NCBI GenBank assembly: GCA_019916065.1
Contig: CM034239.1
Span: forward strand, 38,154,419-38,218,418
Source of the DNA: Vitellaria paradoxa
Lineage: Eukaryota > Streptophyta > Magnoliopsida > Ericales > Sapotaceae
DNA: 64,000 nt
Direction of reading: 5' to 3'
Position 1 is the first letter of the stretch. The number at the start of each line of letters is the position of its first letter. The notes below the pieces were generated by a model. That model did no database searches, was not told where the DNA came from, and worked only from the letters and a program-made list of their open reading frames with translations. The position numbers were made by a program, and so were the translations under genes. This document shows positions 46,901 to 59,300 of this stretch, piece by piece.

Positions 46901-48245
46901 TTTAGCAATGTAATAATTTTGAAAATTCTAGATCCATATATCAAGTCAAAATTCATACCTAAAGGGACTTCCATACTCAATAGCTCTTTAGATATCATAA
47001 TTTGTTACTTCATTCTTTCTTCAAAATTTTTCTAAGCAATTATGGCAACAGACTTAGTTGAGAAATGGCATCACTATAATCAATATCATAGTTTTAATTT
47101 TTGGGTTTGGTGGAAATAGTTCCTTAATATCTTGTAAATCTCCTAGGATTGGTTGATAATGTTTTTATTGTTTACTAATTTCTGTATGTCATTTTTGGTA
47201 ACAATTTTATGGCCAAAATTTTTGAAATCTTTAATTAAAAGATAAAAAAAAGTTCTCATTGCCACCGCTACTCGTTAATCATTACAATAACTAATAATGA
47301 TCTATCACCATCACTAATTAATTTTCATTATTCTCAATTACCATCACCCGATACTGCTACTAATTTTATTACTTCTATCAAAGTTGTCTCTATTAAGTGC
47401 CAAGAATTGTATTAAAACTTGCTCAAAGAAGACTTTGACCCAGCAAATGTGATTTTATAACCAACATTACACTAGCTTAGTCTCTGTTTTTTTGGTAAGT
47501 AGCTTACTCTCTGTTATTCCACCGAAGTACTCATTTTGGTAGGTCACCTGGTTGCTGGTTAGTCTGGCCAAAAACACGTCACTGGTATCAGAATTTCTCT
47601 TCCAATGCTTGGACCCTTATGTTTTGATCTGAATCATTTGATGATATACTTTGTTCATGAGGAAAATGATTTTAAATGCTTACCAAAAAAATTGATTTTA
47701 AACTTATCTTGGAAAGCACAAAGTAGTCGCCCAAACCCCTTTGCCCTATGATAAAGTCTGACAGTTCTGTAGATTCCATGGTTACAACAGATATAGCTGT
47801 TGATACAGCAGCATTCAATCATTTTGACAAAAAAAAAAAAAAAAAAAAAAAAAAAAACAAAAGGAGAAGAAGAAAAGTCAGAAGAGAAGGAATGAGAAAG
47901 AAAATTACAAAATATTTTAGGGATGATATTGGAGGTGCCTGCCTATTCAATCAATTTAGGTGAATTTTTGTGCACGATGATGCATTATCAGTTTGGGTTT
48001 CTGGTTACTAGGTAAAATTTGTTGGTCTTCCTATGTTACTGATTTCCTAATTGAGTTTTTTAGCTGAAAATCATTCATAACTTGGTTTGTTGCATTAGTT
48101 TTATGTTTTATAAATGATAGTGTTGGCATTGTTTTTCCTCTATGAGAAACACTACTTTTCTTTTATTTTTCATTGTTTGTCACTAGTGCAATATGACATA
48201 TTAAACTATTCTTTGTTATTATACTTGCACTGAGAAGAAATTATT

Positions 48246-48278
<33 letters not shown>

Positions 48279-51200
48279 GTGATATAAATACACTCAATAA
48301 CAGTGAAGTAATGTTTCAAACTTACAGGGAATCTCTCTTGACAATCTGGAGATTCTGAGAGTTATATTTGGCATTTTCCCCCACATATCGTGACAGGTAA
48401 AGACTCAAATGCCCGTTTGGTGCTGTTAAAATAGATTGGGCCATGGAATATTTTCATGGCTTCATAACACATTGTGAAATTCCTACATTTCCGATGTGTG
48501 GAATATGTTGAATGATGCTCTGGGTAGTTCACGTTTCAATATTCTCTCGTGCATTTATTTGTGAACTTGCAACCTGAGACATGGTTTTAGCATATGATTG
48601 ATGATAATGCAGGAGTCTTCTTATACTTTTCATGCTTTAGAGATTTCTCAGGAATATACAATCCTACAATCTGACACTTTCTCTCCTCAATTGGGATGGT
48701 TGACTTGACAGTCCATTGCCAGCAGCTTTTGATCGTGTTTTACAGGTTCTTTTTAGACCCATATCAGGCCTCAGTTACATTGTGATGATTTATAATGATG
48801 GAATGCACGGCTCTCATGATAACGATCTCTGCAGTTTGGTGATGCTAGTGGCATACAATCACCAGTTTCCTTTGGTGGCTTTGGGAGCTTGACTAGGCAT
48901 CTGGGGAGATTATCAACTGGTATAGATGCTAACTGTACACACTGTAGCATTGAATTGTGACACAGATATAGGATAATTCTGGTGTGTCACAATGCTTTTA
49001 TGAATTTATTTCTCATGATTCTATGCTTTATTTATTTATTTATTTTTTTGTAATGGTCTATACTACAAGATGCACGCATATAATTATATTCCATGGGATA
49101 AAAATAGCCATGTTTTCATGACAAGTGGTGAAAAACATCCTCTGTAACTGAAACTTTGAAAATCCAAAATTTTGAATACTTTTGTATCAAGTGGTGGCCA
49201 CATCCTCTCTATACCACTTCAAGAATCCACAATCTGCAGAAATGATTTAAGAAGGTTTCGTACTTATCATAATTCACTTTTTTTTTTGGTAATTATAATT
49301 CATTTTTCTTTTGTGTGGGAAACAAGGTATATATGAAGCAATAAGTGACGAATTACTGGACTCCCATAACTTGTCCCTGCTGAATCCCTATATGGTTGGT
49401 ATTTACTTGCTATGTAACTAATTACGTGGCTTCTCCTATTATTGGCTAATTCAAAACTTGCTCTCCAGCCCAACCTAAGTGCAGCCTGGTTGTTTCAAAG
49501 AGCAATGTCAGCAAAGAAACAGTCTAATGTTTCTCTAGATTTCATCAACGAACTTCTTTATGTCAATTTCCAGAGTATGCAGGTATGTTGCCATAGCTTT
49601 GGCACAGAGTCCCTTCCAGAAAACATAAATAGCCCTTTTTTGCTCAAATGCTTATGCTTCATTTTTCTTTTGTTTCCTTTCAATTTTTTATTCACTTCAC
49701 CAGAGGCTAGGGGAGCCAGTGCTTAGGCCATTTCTTCAGGTTATTCTCATGTTTATTTTCTAACTCATTTAAAACTTTATGTTTGGCGTGTAAAGTTCAT
49801 AAGATTATGTGGAACTAATTACTCTTGTTTCTCTTTGGCTGATGCAGGATGTTATACAGTTTGGGCCTCTCGTGAGGACATTGGGCCTAGTGATGGTAAC
49901 TAAACCTGAAATTATTCCCTCAATATTCAAGCAGGTAAACATGAATAAATGGTTTATTTCTTCTTTTACAATTTTTCCGCAAAATGAATGTTGTTATTGC
50001 ATTTTGTTGAAGCATCCAACTCAAAACTAACTGGCAAGAAGTGGAGAGGTCCATTAAGATCTTATACCAGTTTAATAGGCACTATTTTTATCGATGTGAA
50101 ATAAATTCCAATACACCCCTTTATATGCGATCTTTGTTCACATGGGAAGAGTCAAATCGGTGCACCAAGAATGATAAATGCACATACAGTGGTTGATAGA
50201 GTACAATGAGAGATGGAAAAATGGAAGAAAGGGGACGAGTCCTCCCAAAGCTAGCTTTGATGCCATATTGAAATTTCCAACTCAAAACCAATTGGCGAAA
50301 AATTGAGAGGCCTAGTAGGATTTTATACTAGTTTATGAGGCACTATTTTATTAATGTGAGATAATTTTAAATACGCTCTTTCATATGTAACCCACTCTCC
50401 CATGTGGATACCCAGAGTGGCACACTGAGTTTGAGAAGTGAACAAACGAGAGGTTTGACTGATTACAACGAGAGATTGAGACATGAAAGAGTGAAGATGG
50501 GTCCTCTCAAACCTAGTTCTGATACTACATTGAAGCATTCAACTCAAAATCAATTGGTAAGGCATGAGAGACTGATTAGGATCTTAATATCGGTTTAGGA
50601 GACATTATTTTATTGATGTCGGATAAATTCTAACACCTTGTCTCACGCGATTCTAGCTCGCATTTGAAAAAATAGACCAAAGAGAGAGTGATCTAGTACA
50701 ACGAGAGATTGAGACATGAAAGAGGGAGGACAACCAAGCTCTACCACCTTGTTGACGCAACCAACTGAAAACCAATTAGTAAGGAGTGAAGAAGCATATT
50801 AGAATCTTATACTGGTGTAGGAGAAGCAACCAACTCAAAACTAATTGGTAAGAAGTGGAAAGCACATTGGAATCATATACCGGTGTAGGAGGCACTATTT
50901 TATTATATGGGATAAATTCTAACTCGCCGCCTCACATGGGAACCCCCCTCTCGCATGTGATAGTCAAATCAATGCACCAAACACGAGAAATGCACATACG
51001 AGAGGTTGATTGAGTACAACAAGAGGTTGAGAAATGTAAGAGGGGGATGAGTTCATCTTATTGATATGGGATAAATTCCAACACGTCACATCTCCTCACG
51101 AGTACAAGAAGTGTACAAACAAGAGGTTGACTGAATACAACGGGAGCTTGAAAAATGAAAGAGGGGGACGAGTCCTCTAACATGTGGCCTTTCACAATCA

Positions 51201-51917
51201 TTCTATCTCCACAAAGTCTATCAAGTTTTGGGAGCTTGTGACCTTAGTTGGAAAAGATTGGATTTCGTATCTCCTTACAGTATAGCTTTTGATCCTTTGA
51301 ACTACAATTCAAGTATGAGCTAATTCATTTTCCAGTAAAGATAGAATCTAACTATGTCGGTTCTGTTATTCAGGTTGGTATTCCAGTGCTCCTCGACTGG
51401 TCAGGTCACCTCATCATGCTGGGTTACTATACACTACTTTCTACCCTTTTTGACCCTGTAATTAGGTAATAATTTTCTTGGTTATGTTTCTTACTTTTAG
51501 TTTAATCAGAACCAGATGATGTTTGACATTGGTGCGGTACGTGTATATATATATATATATATAATAACACTTTTTTGTGAACAACGCTATATTACAAGAA
51601 TTATTTGCGAGAAGAATCCACTTTGGTGATATGATTTTTCTTGTGGGGCAAACCAAATTAAATGAAATAATCCATTAAAATACATCTTTATTGCATAAAT
51701 GCTGTTGCTTTATTATTCTAGCACAACTTTTTAACTGATTGAACATTTTGCAAGGCCATTGATAAATGCATTTCCAACCAAGATGAAATACAAATGGAAG
51801 CGGCAGCTTGAGGCTTGGAAGTATGGCTCTGGTCTAGACTACAAAATGAGTCAACCAAACATTTCAGACGCAGAGAGAGTGACGGACACAGGCGCTGACA
51901 CTTGGGGCAGAGAGTAA
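40949..51917 (+). CDS. FAD-dependent lycopene-cyclase-like protein (At2g32640-like), 18 exons, frameshift in exon 10
   Basis: Exons 40949-41086, 41279-41396, 41480-41667, 41770-41877, 42527-42591, 44557-44662, 45280-45363, 45695-45841, 45953-46081, 48328-48396, 48712-48745, 48835-48919, 49327-49394, 49469-49582, 49704-49739, 49848-49934, 51374-51465 and 51755-51917. Every junction is GT-AG and in phase except that exon 10 is one base too long. The first ~45 residues look like a plastid transit peptide. FDVVVCGGTLGIFIATALSS followed by VAVVERN is a Rossmann dinucleotide-binding fold (glycine-rich turn, then an acidic strand end). Later landmarks are FNPNRCGFEG, LIIDAMGNFSPVV and FGDASGIQSPVSFGGFG, as in FAD oxidoreductases distantly related to lycopene beta/epsilon cyclases. 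Without the extra base it would be about 609 residues. The substrate is unknown; true lycopene cyclases are a separate subfamily. The extra base (48378-48382, five C) puts TGA three codons later (48389-48391). Confidence 0.88.
41941..42145 (+). other. Exon-like open segment in intron 4 of the cyclase-like gene
   Basis: After a CTGCAG acceptor-like site at 41955-41960, a frame in phase with exon 4 reads HQQYRLPESGVTVSIVRG, then KQPKGNVGPKKVLLGDATPS, and stops at 42143. Composition is protein-like and unlike the AT-rich surroundings. No family is recognised. There is no good donor at its end. It could be an unused alternative last exon or a captured gene fragment. Confidence 0.35.
43791..43848. 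repeat. Compound (TCC)n(CT)n microsatellite
   Basis: A TCC/CTC triplet run passes directly into a CT dinucleotide run inside intron 5 of the cyclase-like gene. Confidence 0.9.
44164..44260. repeat. Dispersed plant repeat fragment with PBS-like string
   Basis: AGCTTGAGCTTTTGGGACAG, then ATATGATATTAGAGC (compare TGGTATCAGAGC, the initiator-tRNA primer-binding string), then GGGTTCAAATCTT. This arrangement is common in dispersed repeats of plant genomes. It lies in intron 5 of the cyclase-like gene. Confidence 0.4.
46082..48327 (+). other. Cyclase-like intron 9 (2.2 kb)
   Basis: Mostly AT-rich with a 29-base A-run at 47829-47857 next to a purine-rich stretch, and a (CT)n run at 48252-48279 near the acceptor. 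The 47748-47963 frame only reads through the poly-A and AGA-rich tract. No other element is recognised. Confidence 0.6.
49935..51373. repeat. Degenerate repeat array filling cyclase-like intron 16
   Basis: CCAACTCAAAACYAATTGG-like strings occur near 50010, 50276, 50537, 50759 and 50826. Most are followed by a GAGAGGCC/ATTAGGATCTTATACYRGTTT block, then GGCACTATTTTATTGATGTG, GATAAATTCYAACAC and RCATACGAGAGGTTGA-like blocks. About five to six diverged copies of a unit up to ~260 bases fill the intron. The copies are internally deleted in different ways. Related sequence is a common dispersed repeat in plant genomes. Confidence 0.75.
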
Positions 51918-54900
51918 TAAGAGTCTGTCGTGATCTTGCACACCAGGAGAAAGTTTTCCTATAAAATTCTTCACTTGCATTACATAGTTAAGGTATGGTG
52001 GTTTCTCTTTTCACAGTGCATTCTTGTTTTGGTAGGGGTTTCTCTTTTCACAGTGCAATCTTGTTTTGGTAGCCCTTTGGGGGATGCTCAGAAAACCCAT
52101 TTATTTGTAATAACTCAAAATTGGGTTGTGGATTTACAGTGAATCAAAAGAGTTGTAACTCAGTATTATGTGTTGTGAATGGTTGTAGATCCAGCAGCTG
52201 GTTACTCGAAATGATGAAGTTTATTTCCTCCATTTTAAATGCTTTGAAATCTAAACCTAGAAACTACAAACTGTTTGCTTAGGTCAAAGTGCAAGTTCTT
52301 GTATAGAAGGTGGAGAGGGAAAAAATTACATGCTCTCTCTTTTGTAGACCTCCTTCCTTCGTCTTCTCCATGTAAACTGTAAATAACACTGTAAAAAATA
52401 TGACATTAGATGTTCTATTGACAGCAGCCAGCGGGGGGCCTCCAAGTTAGTGATGGTTCTAGTATGGAAGAAGAGAAGAACAAGAAAGAAGGGGGGGGGG
52501 GGGAGGGGGAGAAAGAGAGAGAGTCCCTGTTTAGAACATACCTTATTCTTTATAATAAAGATGACCTTCATGTTCCTCATATAAGGGAGTGGGGATAGTG
52601 GGAATGGTGGAAGCAGTAGAGATTTCTTCTTTCCTAATTTCAGTAGGCCAAGTGGTGAGAGAGTATCACACATCATAGTAGTCCCTGAGTAAATTTTAGA
52701 CCTTCAAGCAGGTAATGAGATATAGAAAAATTATGACATGAAAAATTTTATTACTAAGTGTTTGATTTGTCAAAAAAAAAAAAAAAAGAACTAAAATAAT
52801 CAAAAGTTGATGTAAGGTCGGGGGAAGTTAAAAAAAAAAGTTATATTTTTTTTATATTTTTTAGAAATTCAAACACTCTCTAAATAATAATGAATTATAA
52901 ATGAAGGGATGATAGCAATTGCATGTGTGATAAATATATAATGAATTATTATTATTTTACAGTGATTGATTATTGAATTTCGAGCATTATTCTTATGCTA
53001 TCCTCGCGTAGAGTTTTGTAGTCCCAGAGCATGTGGCCGTTTAGTTGACTTAACATCGGAAATTGCTAGAAAGCCATGCGCTGACTTTAGGATTGTTAGG
53101 TGAGTGAAAAATTATTAAAAAAAATAATTAAAATAAATAAAAAGTTACCATATATATATATTATATATAGTTGAACATTGGTGTGTTTCTTAAAGAGATG
53201 AGGAAAGTTGATAAAAAAAAAAATTAAACGTATTTGTTGGGAAGATAATTAGAAAAATTGAAAAAAATAAATATTTTTAATATTTTTTTGACATACCACC
53301 CTTTGTTTGAATGAAAGCTAATTGTGCTTGTGCTGTATTTGCCAAGCTTTGCCATCATCAATACAATTTCTCATTCGACCTGAGAAATGACCCTACATTT
53401 TTTTCTTTTTTTTTTTGGGAAAATATAAGATGTTATATTATAAAGAATACTAATTTTTTTTTAAGTAATTATACTTTACTCCTTAAAATTTAGTTAGAAA
53501 AACATATATAATCTCTTTCGATTTGAATTAAAGTGCAAAAATAATAAAATTTGCTAAATTTAATTGCATTAAGCATCACAATCGAAAATTAATTTGGGAA
53601 ACAAAATTTAAACAAAGTAGATAATAAAAGTAAATTTTTATCTAGTTTTATATATAAAAATAAATATATTTTTTTATTTTTTTTAAAAAGTCTCAATACA
53701 AAATTCATAAACAACATTCGTTTTTCCCATTAATATCATTCGTACAATTACATACGAATATTCATAACACATGGAGCACAATTTAGTCAAATTTAATAAA
53801 TTTCCTCAATTTTACATTTTAATCTAAAATGAGATTGCTAACATATTGAAAATTCAGGTTGTTAAGGTTAAAAGAAAATAAATAAATAACAAAAATATGT
53901 AAGAGCGTTGGGGAGCCTATTTTATAACGTATTGAGGTTTGATTTGGGAAGTAAAAAAGTTATTCTTTTTTTTTTAACTAATTACTAAAAAATTAACTTT
54001 TTGTGTGGGAAAAAGTGAAAAAAAAAAACTAAAAAAAACTAATCTTTTAGTAACTAACGCTCTAACTTTTTACCAATTTGACATTTTTACTCTTAAAAAT
54101 TTAAAAAAAATTAAAATATAAAAAAATAAATTTAATATTTAAAAAAAAAACGTCAACTATTAGTAACTAATACTCTGCTACTTCTTGCTATATGGATGGA
54201 GCATAAGGTAGTTTTGCCTCTAGCTGGCAGGCTTCCCACATGCTGTTAATTATGGTGCTTGCACTGTGTGGGGCTGCCGTTTCTTATTGTTCTGGAAACA
54301 ATAGAAGAGGCAATTTCTTCAACCCTGTAATAATTCAATATCACTTATTAATAGGAGCAATACATAATGGTGCTAACATAATGGTGCTACAACCGCCCCA
54401 GTATTTATAATACACACACACGCACATATGTGCACTCACACTGAACTTTGAATGAATGACACACTTTGATGTTATTGCTTGTACCTTTAAAGTTAAAAAA
54501 AAAAAAAGAAAGAAAGAAAGAAAGAAAGAAAAGAAAGGAAGGGGAGCCTATCCAAGCCAACAACACATGCACAGTATTTCGATTACAACCTGTATGAAAA
54601 CCACTTAGCTCCTGCATTGATTTCATGGATGGATGGGATGGGATGAGATCGATGCAGGGACAGAATTGGAAATATCAGATGGAGGTATCAAAATATACAT
54701 AGAATTAACAATAGTCATAGACACAAAATCAGTACATAATTACGGTGAATTTTTTTGGCAGAAGGAGGAGGGTCCTTCCTGATTTCATCCCTCATCCCTG
54801 GGACGGTACGAGATGAGCCCAAGTGATTTTAAAAGTGATAACAGTCAATATAACATAACGAAAAATAATAGATGTAACAGAATATAAATAAATGTAACGA

Positions 54901-55670
54901 ATATATATATATACATATATATAAAGAGAACGAGATCCAAAAACAATAACGCAACAGTAATAGTTCATTTTTAAAACCCAACAGCCCAAGGCACCCATAT
55001 CTATACAGAAGGGAATCTTATTAAGTGCTTGGTGGTTGTATGAAGTAATGGGTATTGACAGCCCCCATTAAAACTTGGGTCCCTGGGATTATTCCAGGCG
55101 GACTAATTTATTAGGCTGAGTGGTCCTTCTAAATGCAGAATTGAAACTGGATTCCAATCATATTATTGATCTCTTGGTACGTAACTTAAAATTGACATCC
55201 TGAAACGATTCATCAGATCAGAAACCTTCTTGTGTTTGGTTTCCAGGAAAACCCAAGGAAAAAGAGATCACGCGTACACACACAACACACACATATATAT
55301 TGAACTTCAACTTGTCAGAGCGTGTGGCAAATTTCTTGCTGAACGTTTTCTTGCCAACCAAACAGTGGCTACTCTGTCTAGCTAGCTAGCTAGCTAGCTA
55401 GAGCCCAATTAATTAAATTACCCAAATAAAGTTTATATGTAGTACATCAAGGTACAAGGAATCAAAGAAAGGGGTAGAGGACACGGCATTAAACTTTTAT
55501 CATACAAATTAATTCATACAAACAATCTCATCATCAAATTATTGCTCTAAAGCTACAAACACTACAGCAATCAAACAGACAAATTATAAATTAAGCTACC
55601 TTCTGTACAATATCTCTGCTGGTGATTCCAAATTTACTTCACAAGAAAGAAGTAATATGAATCACCAATG

Positions 55671-55723
<53 letters not shown>

Positions 55724-55833
55724 ATATGACTAAGTATATATCTGATCAGTGTGACAAGTGATCATGTAGTAGAAGCAACAAGAATGACAGAAAATTTCAA
55801 CAATTTACTCTTCTGCTAGTACTCCTGGACTAA
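51918..55833. other. 3' region of cyclase-like gene and AT-rich spacer
   Basis: A 37-bp tandem duplication (GTTTCTCTTTTCACAGTGCA at 52001 and 52038) lies in the presumed 3'UTR. Further on are a G-run (52491-52502), an AAAG repeat (54498-54537), a TAGC repeat (55379-55401) and a long (AT)n (55677-55710). The 52326-52676 minus frame is low complexity. No other gene is seen. Confidence 0.5.
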
Positions 55834-56040
55834 TCATCGCTTGTTGTGCAGCGGATTTGATCCCGTGGGAACCCTTCGCTTCTCCGTCTCAAATTCTCTA
55901 CTCGCCGGAGCTCTAAATGATGGATGAAAAGCTTGCCGGTTTCCGGTGGAGGGGCCGGAGACGTCCCTCCGGATGGCATGGACAGTTGGAGAGAAGAGGA
56001 GGAGAAAGGCAAGGAGGAGGCAGAGGTGAAAGCGATTCAT
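55834..56040 (-). CDS. CLE: CLE-family signalling peptide precursor
   Basis: A 68-residue intronless frame. Residues 1-22 are a secretion signal (MNRFHLCLLLAFLLLF, then SPTVHA with an Ala at the probable cleavage site). Residues 23-54 form a polar variable region. Residues 55-66 are RRVPTGSNPLHN, a complete CLE dodecapeptide (RxVPxGxNPxHN pattern, with prolines at positions 4 and 9), followed by Lys-Arg and stop. CLE peptides are processed outside the cell, often hydroxylated and arabinosylated on the prolines, and sensed by CLV1/BAM-type receptor kinases to control meristems, vasculature or roots. The motif is closest to CLE8/CLE19/CLE20-type sequences as I recall them; a specific orthologue cannot be assigned. 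At 68 residues it is at the short end of the family. Confidence 0.93.
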   Translation of the reverse strand: MNRFHLCLLLAFLLLFSPTVHAIRRDVSGPSTGNRQAFHPSFRAPASREFETEKRRVPTGSNPLHNKR

Positions 56041-56113
56041 ATTTGAAGACTGTTTGCGTTAGAGAGAAGAGAGAGACTTAGATATAGATATATTTATATA
56101 TATATATATATAT

Positions 56114-56148
<35 letters not shown>

Positions 56149-56350
56149 CAAGACGGTGGCACTAGCTGGTTATATGGCCGTGGTTGGGCCGTGTCTACTG
56201 TAATTAGATGTTTAAGCAATGACTCCTAAATTTTGCGGTCGCTTTTGATTTAACCGTGGGATCCGACCCTTTGATATCGGGTTGTAGTGTTGACACCGTC
56301 GGATCATGATCCGACGGTATTGGGTGCTGTGATGTGAAGCGTTGGAGTTA
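56041..56350 (-). promoter_or_regulatory. CLE upstream region with TA and GA microsatellites
   Basis: Upstream of the CLE start (higher coordinates) lie TATATA runs (56090-56115) and a (GA)n tract (56117-56148), i.e. a CT-rich leader on the coding strand preceded by a TA-rich stretch. The TA run could supply a TATA box, but its repeat nature makes this weak. GTCGGATCATGATCCGAC at 56299-56316 is an 18-base perfect palindrome further upstream. Confidence 0.45.
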
Positions 56351-59300
56351 ATGGAGTCAAACATTGGATCATAAAACAATGGAATTGGCCGGTTGGCTGG
56401 TGGTGGGGGCACAGTTCAATTTGGACAATGACGTAATGGGCATTGAAAATGCTATGGCCATGGAAAAACTTGGAGGGGAAGATGCGGACTTTGAATTATT
56501 GAAAGGACCACAATGCCCTTGGGCATTTTCCTCCGTTTGGCTTGCAAGGAAAGGGGAAAAGGGAAAAGCGTGCTTTCGTGTCATCAAAAATAAATCCATC
56601 CATTTTTGGAAGAGGGAGAGATTGGCCAAGGATGAAAATAAATTGAATTTTTTTTAAACTATTCGAACTCGGCCTGATTTGTAACTCGTTTAAAATCAAG
56701 TTCAAACTCGAGTTAAAAAAAGTTCAATCTGAAAACTCGCAAGTTAGTTCGATAAAATAAAATATATATTTTTTTATAATATTCTTATATTTTGTAATAA
56801 TATTTTTAATAGCTTTTATTCCTTATCTTTTAAAATAAAACGACATCGTTTTATTTTAATCGAACTATTCACGAGCTGATATCAAAGTTATTTATTTAAT
56901 TTTTTTTTATTGAACCCAACTCAAACTTATATAAAAATTTGAATCGAATTTGAGTTTGACTTTAAGTCCAGTATAAATAGTTTGGACCGAACTCGAATAA
57001 GTTAAAATCTAATTCGACTTGGTTTATTTTGACCCCTAGATGAGAAAAAAGAGAAAGATAGGAAAGATAATAGTAAGGACAGAGAAGAAAAGATAAAAAT
57101 ATAAATGATAATATATATGTATACACGTATAGATATATAATTTTACAAATTTCTCTCTTTTTAATTAAATAACACTGGAGAATAAAAATTTTTCACTCAT
57201 AAAGAAGGAACGTATTATTTCATTTTATTTTATTTTTTCACTTTTTAAGAATTGTTTAGTTTATCAAATTTTAGTAAAAGTTATAAAAAAATATTAATTT
57301 CTTTCAATTAAATTTTATTACGTTACATTAATTTTTTTAATTTTTTTTACTATCCAAATACCCCCCTAATCTTCCAAACCAAATAGAGCATAAATTGGCA
57401 ACAATATTGCCAATCGCAGAGAAGTGATGAAACATGGGTGGGTGACCACAAATCAAGGGCATATTGGTCAATAAAAAGTCAAAGTCATGTGCCGACGCAC
57501 TCATTAGTTTCTACTCATTAGTTTAGTTGAAATTACAAAAATAATTGAGGTTGTGATAAATGGATGCGAGTACTAAGATGATTGTCTGTATGGATTGGTT
57601 GAAGTTTTCATCAACCTTTTTGGTAGGTTATATGCGACGGCAACGATGGGAGAAAAAGGTGTGGTTTTGGACTTGTCAGACAAATGACTTGTCAGACAAA
57701 TCATCTTTCTTGGCACGATCGATCTAATAAGTCAATGGATGGGAAGTTCATGTTGTTATAAAATAATGGTTATTTTAGAAAAATATTAAAAAAATATAAA
57801 AAATTATTTATTTTTTATTTTATTATACGAATTACGAATTCATAATTTATTTTATTTTATTTTATTTCACTTTTATTACTTTAAACACACTCAATATTAA
57901 TTGTTACCAAAACTAATAATAATCTACTCTCGGGACATGTGTTTGGCCAAAAATAAAATAAATTAAAGATAAATTTATATATAATTAACTATAATTAATA
58001 TATATATATATATATGTATGTATAGAACGTATGGGCTTAATTGGTAACCATATACATTGAGAAATAATTAATTAGGGTGGGAATCAATAGATATAAATGT
58101 TACAAATGTAATTAGAACTAGTTTGCAAATTGAGAGACTGTTGGAGCGCTCAATTTTGGCCCCCCAAAAATAAAAAGCACCTGAATTTTAGTTTGTTAGA
58201 TGTTTGGTATTTCTTTGGAAAGTGTTAAAAAAATTGAAGAAAATTAAAAAAATTAATAAAAGATGAAAAATTTTTTTATAGAGGTGGAAGATTTTTGATA
58301 TGGAAAGTTAGAAAAAAATTAAAAAATTTAAAAAAAGTTAGAGTCTATTTGATATAGCTGTTTTGAACTCATTTTTTTATTTTGTATTTTTGAAAATAAA
58401 AAAAACATCTTATTGGTCACTCGTGTTTGTAAAGCTGGTTTTGAAAGTCGTTTTGAAACTTTTTAATTCAAAAAATAAAAAAATTCAAAATATAGAAAAT
58501 AAAAAGATTAAAGTAAATGCGTTTTCAATATTCCTAAAATAAAAAATATAAATATAAATCAAATACCACCTTAAAATTTTTTTTATCAAGCACACACTTA
58601 TTGAAAAACCTACCAATCATTTGACCTATTTTTCTTCTTTACTCTTATTGTAAACTCCAAGAAGTTAAATGTATACGTATATGTATATGTATGAGAAATA
58701 TACCGATCATCATGAGCTCCTTGAATAAATGGTTTAAGATATTTTTCTTCTTTACTTCATTGGGCTTTATTAATCACAAAATTTCTTGCCAAGCCACTTC
58801 TGCCAAATTTTGACTACACGTGCACTTCTCATCAAATTTAGATTAAAATAGGGAGAAAAAAAAAACTTTAAAAAGCCAATCGAAGGTATTAATGTTACCC
58901 TGAAACATTAATTGGTTTTTCATATATTAAAAGTGCTCGTTCAAAATGTATATTTGTTGCACAAAGTCAACAAATCAAAACAAAGGAGATCTAGAGATCA
59001 TCATATCTAGAATTGGAAGAATATTAAACCCTTAACCTTGACTCTCTTATATGTAGCGTATAAAAAATCAAGCAGCTTAATTTATAGAACTTTTCACACT
59101 CAACACACACACCAGTTACATCACAGCATTCATTTTAATAATAGAAGAATGAAACTAAGGTCAGGTGTGATGACCACTTTCCATCTTTTTTACAACATGG
59201 GTTTTGAATGGTTGCTTTGCAAACCTATTGAAATAGAACTTCCATGTATACCCATAATTTATAATTTATGATTATGGCCCATCATCATAGCATCACCGAC

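Noticed and set aside
47748..47963. Lys/Arg-rich 71-codon frame
   Set aside because: It reads through a 29-base A-run and purine tract within an intron.
52326..52676. 116-codon minus-strand frame
   Set aside because: Composition is driven by the G-run and GA-rich tracts. No domain, no splice partner, and it overlaps the presumed downstream region of the cyclase-like gene.
54225..54290. Possible microRNA hairpin (GGCAGGCTTCCCACATG against TGTGTGGGGCTGCC)
   Set aside because: Pairing is short and broken, and neither arm matches a microRNA family I recognise.
56364..56657. 97-codon plus-strand frame upstream of the CLE gene
   Set aside because: Amino-acid use is plausible, but no family is recognised, the minus strand is equally open, and there are no flanking gene signals.
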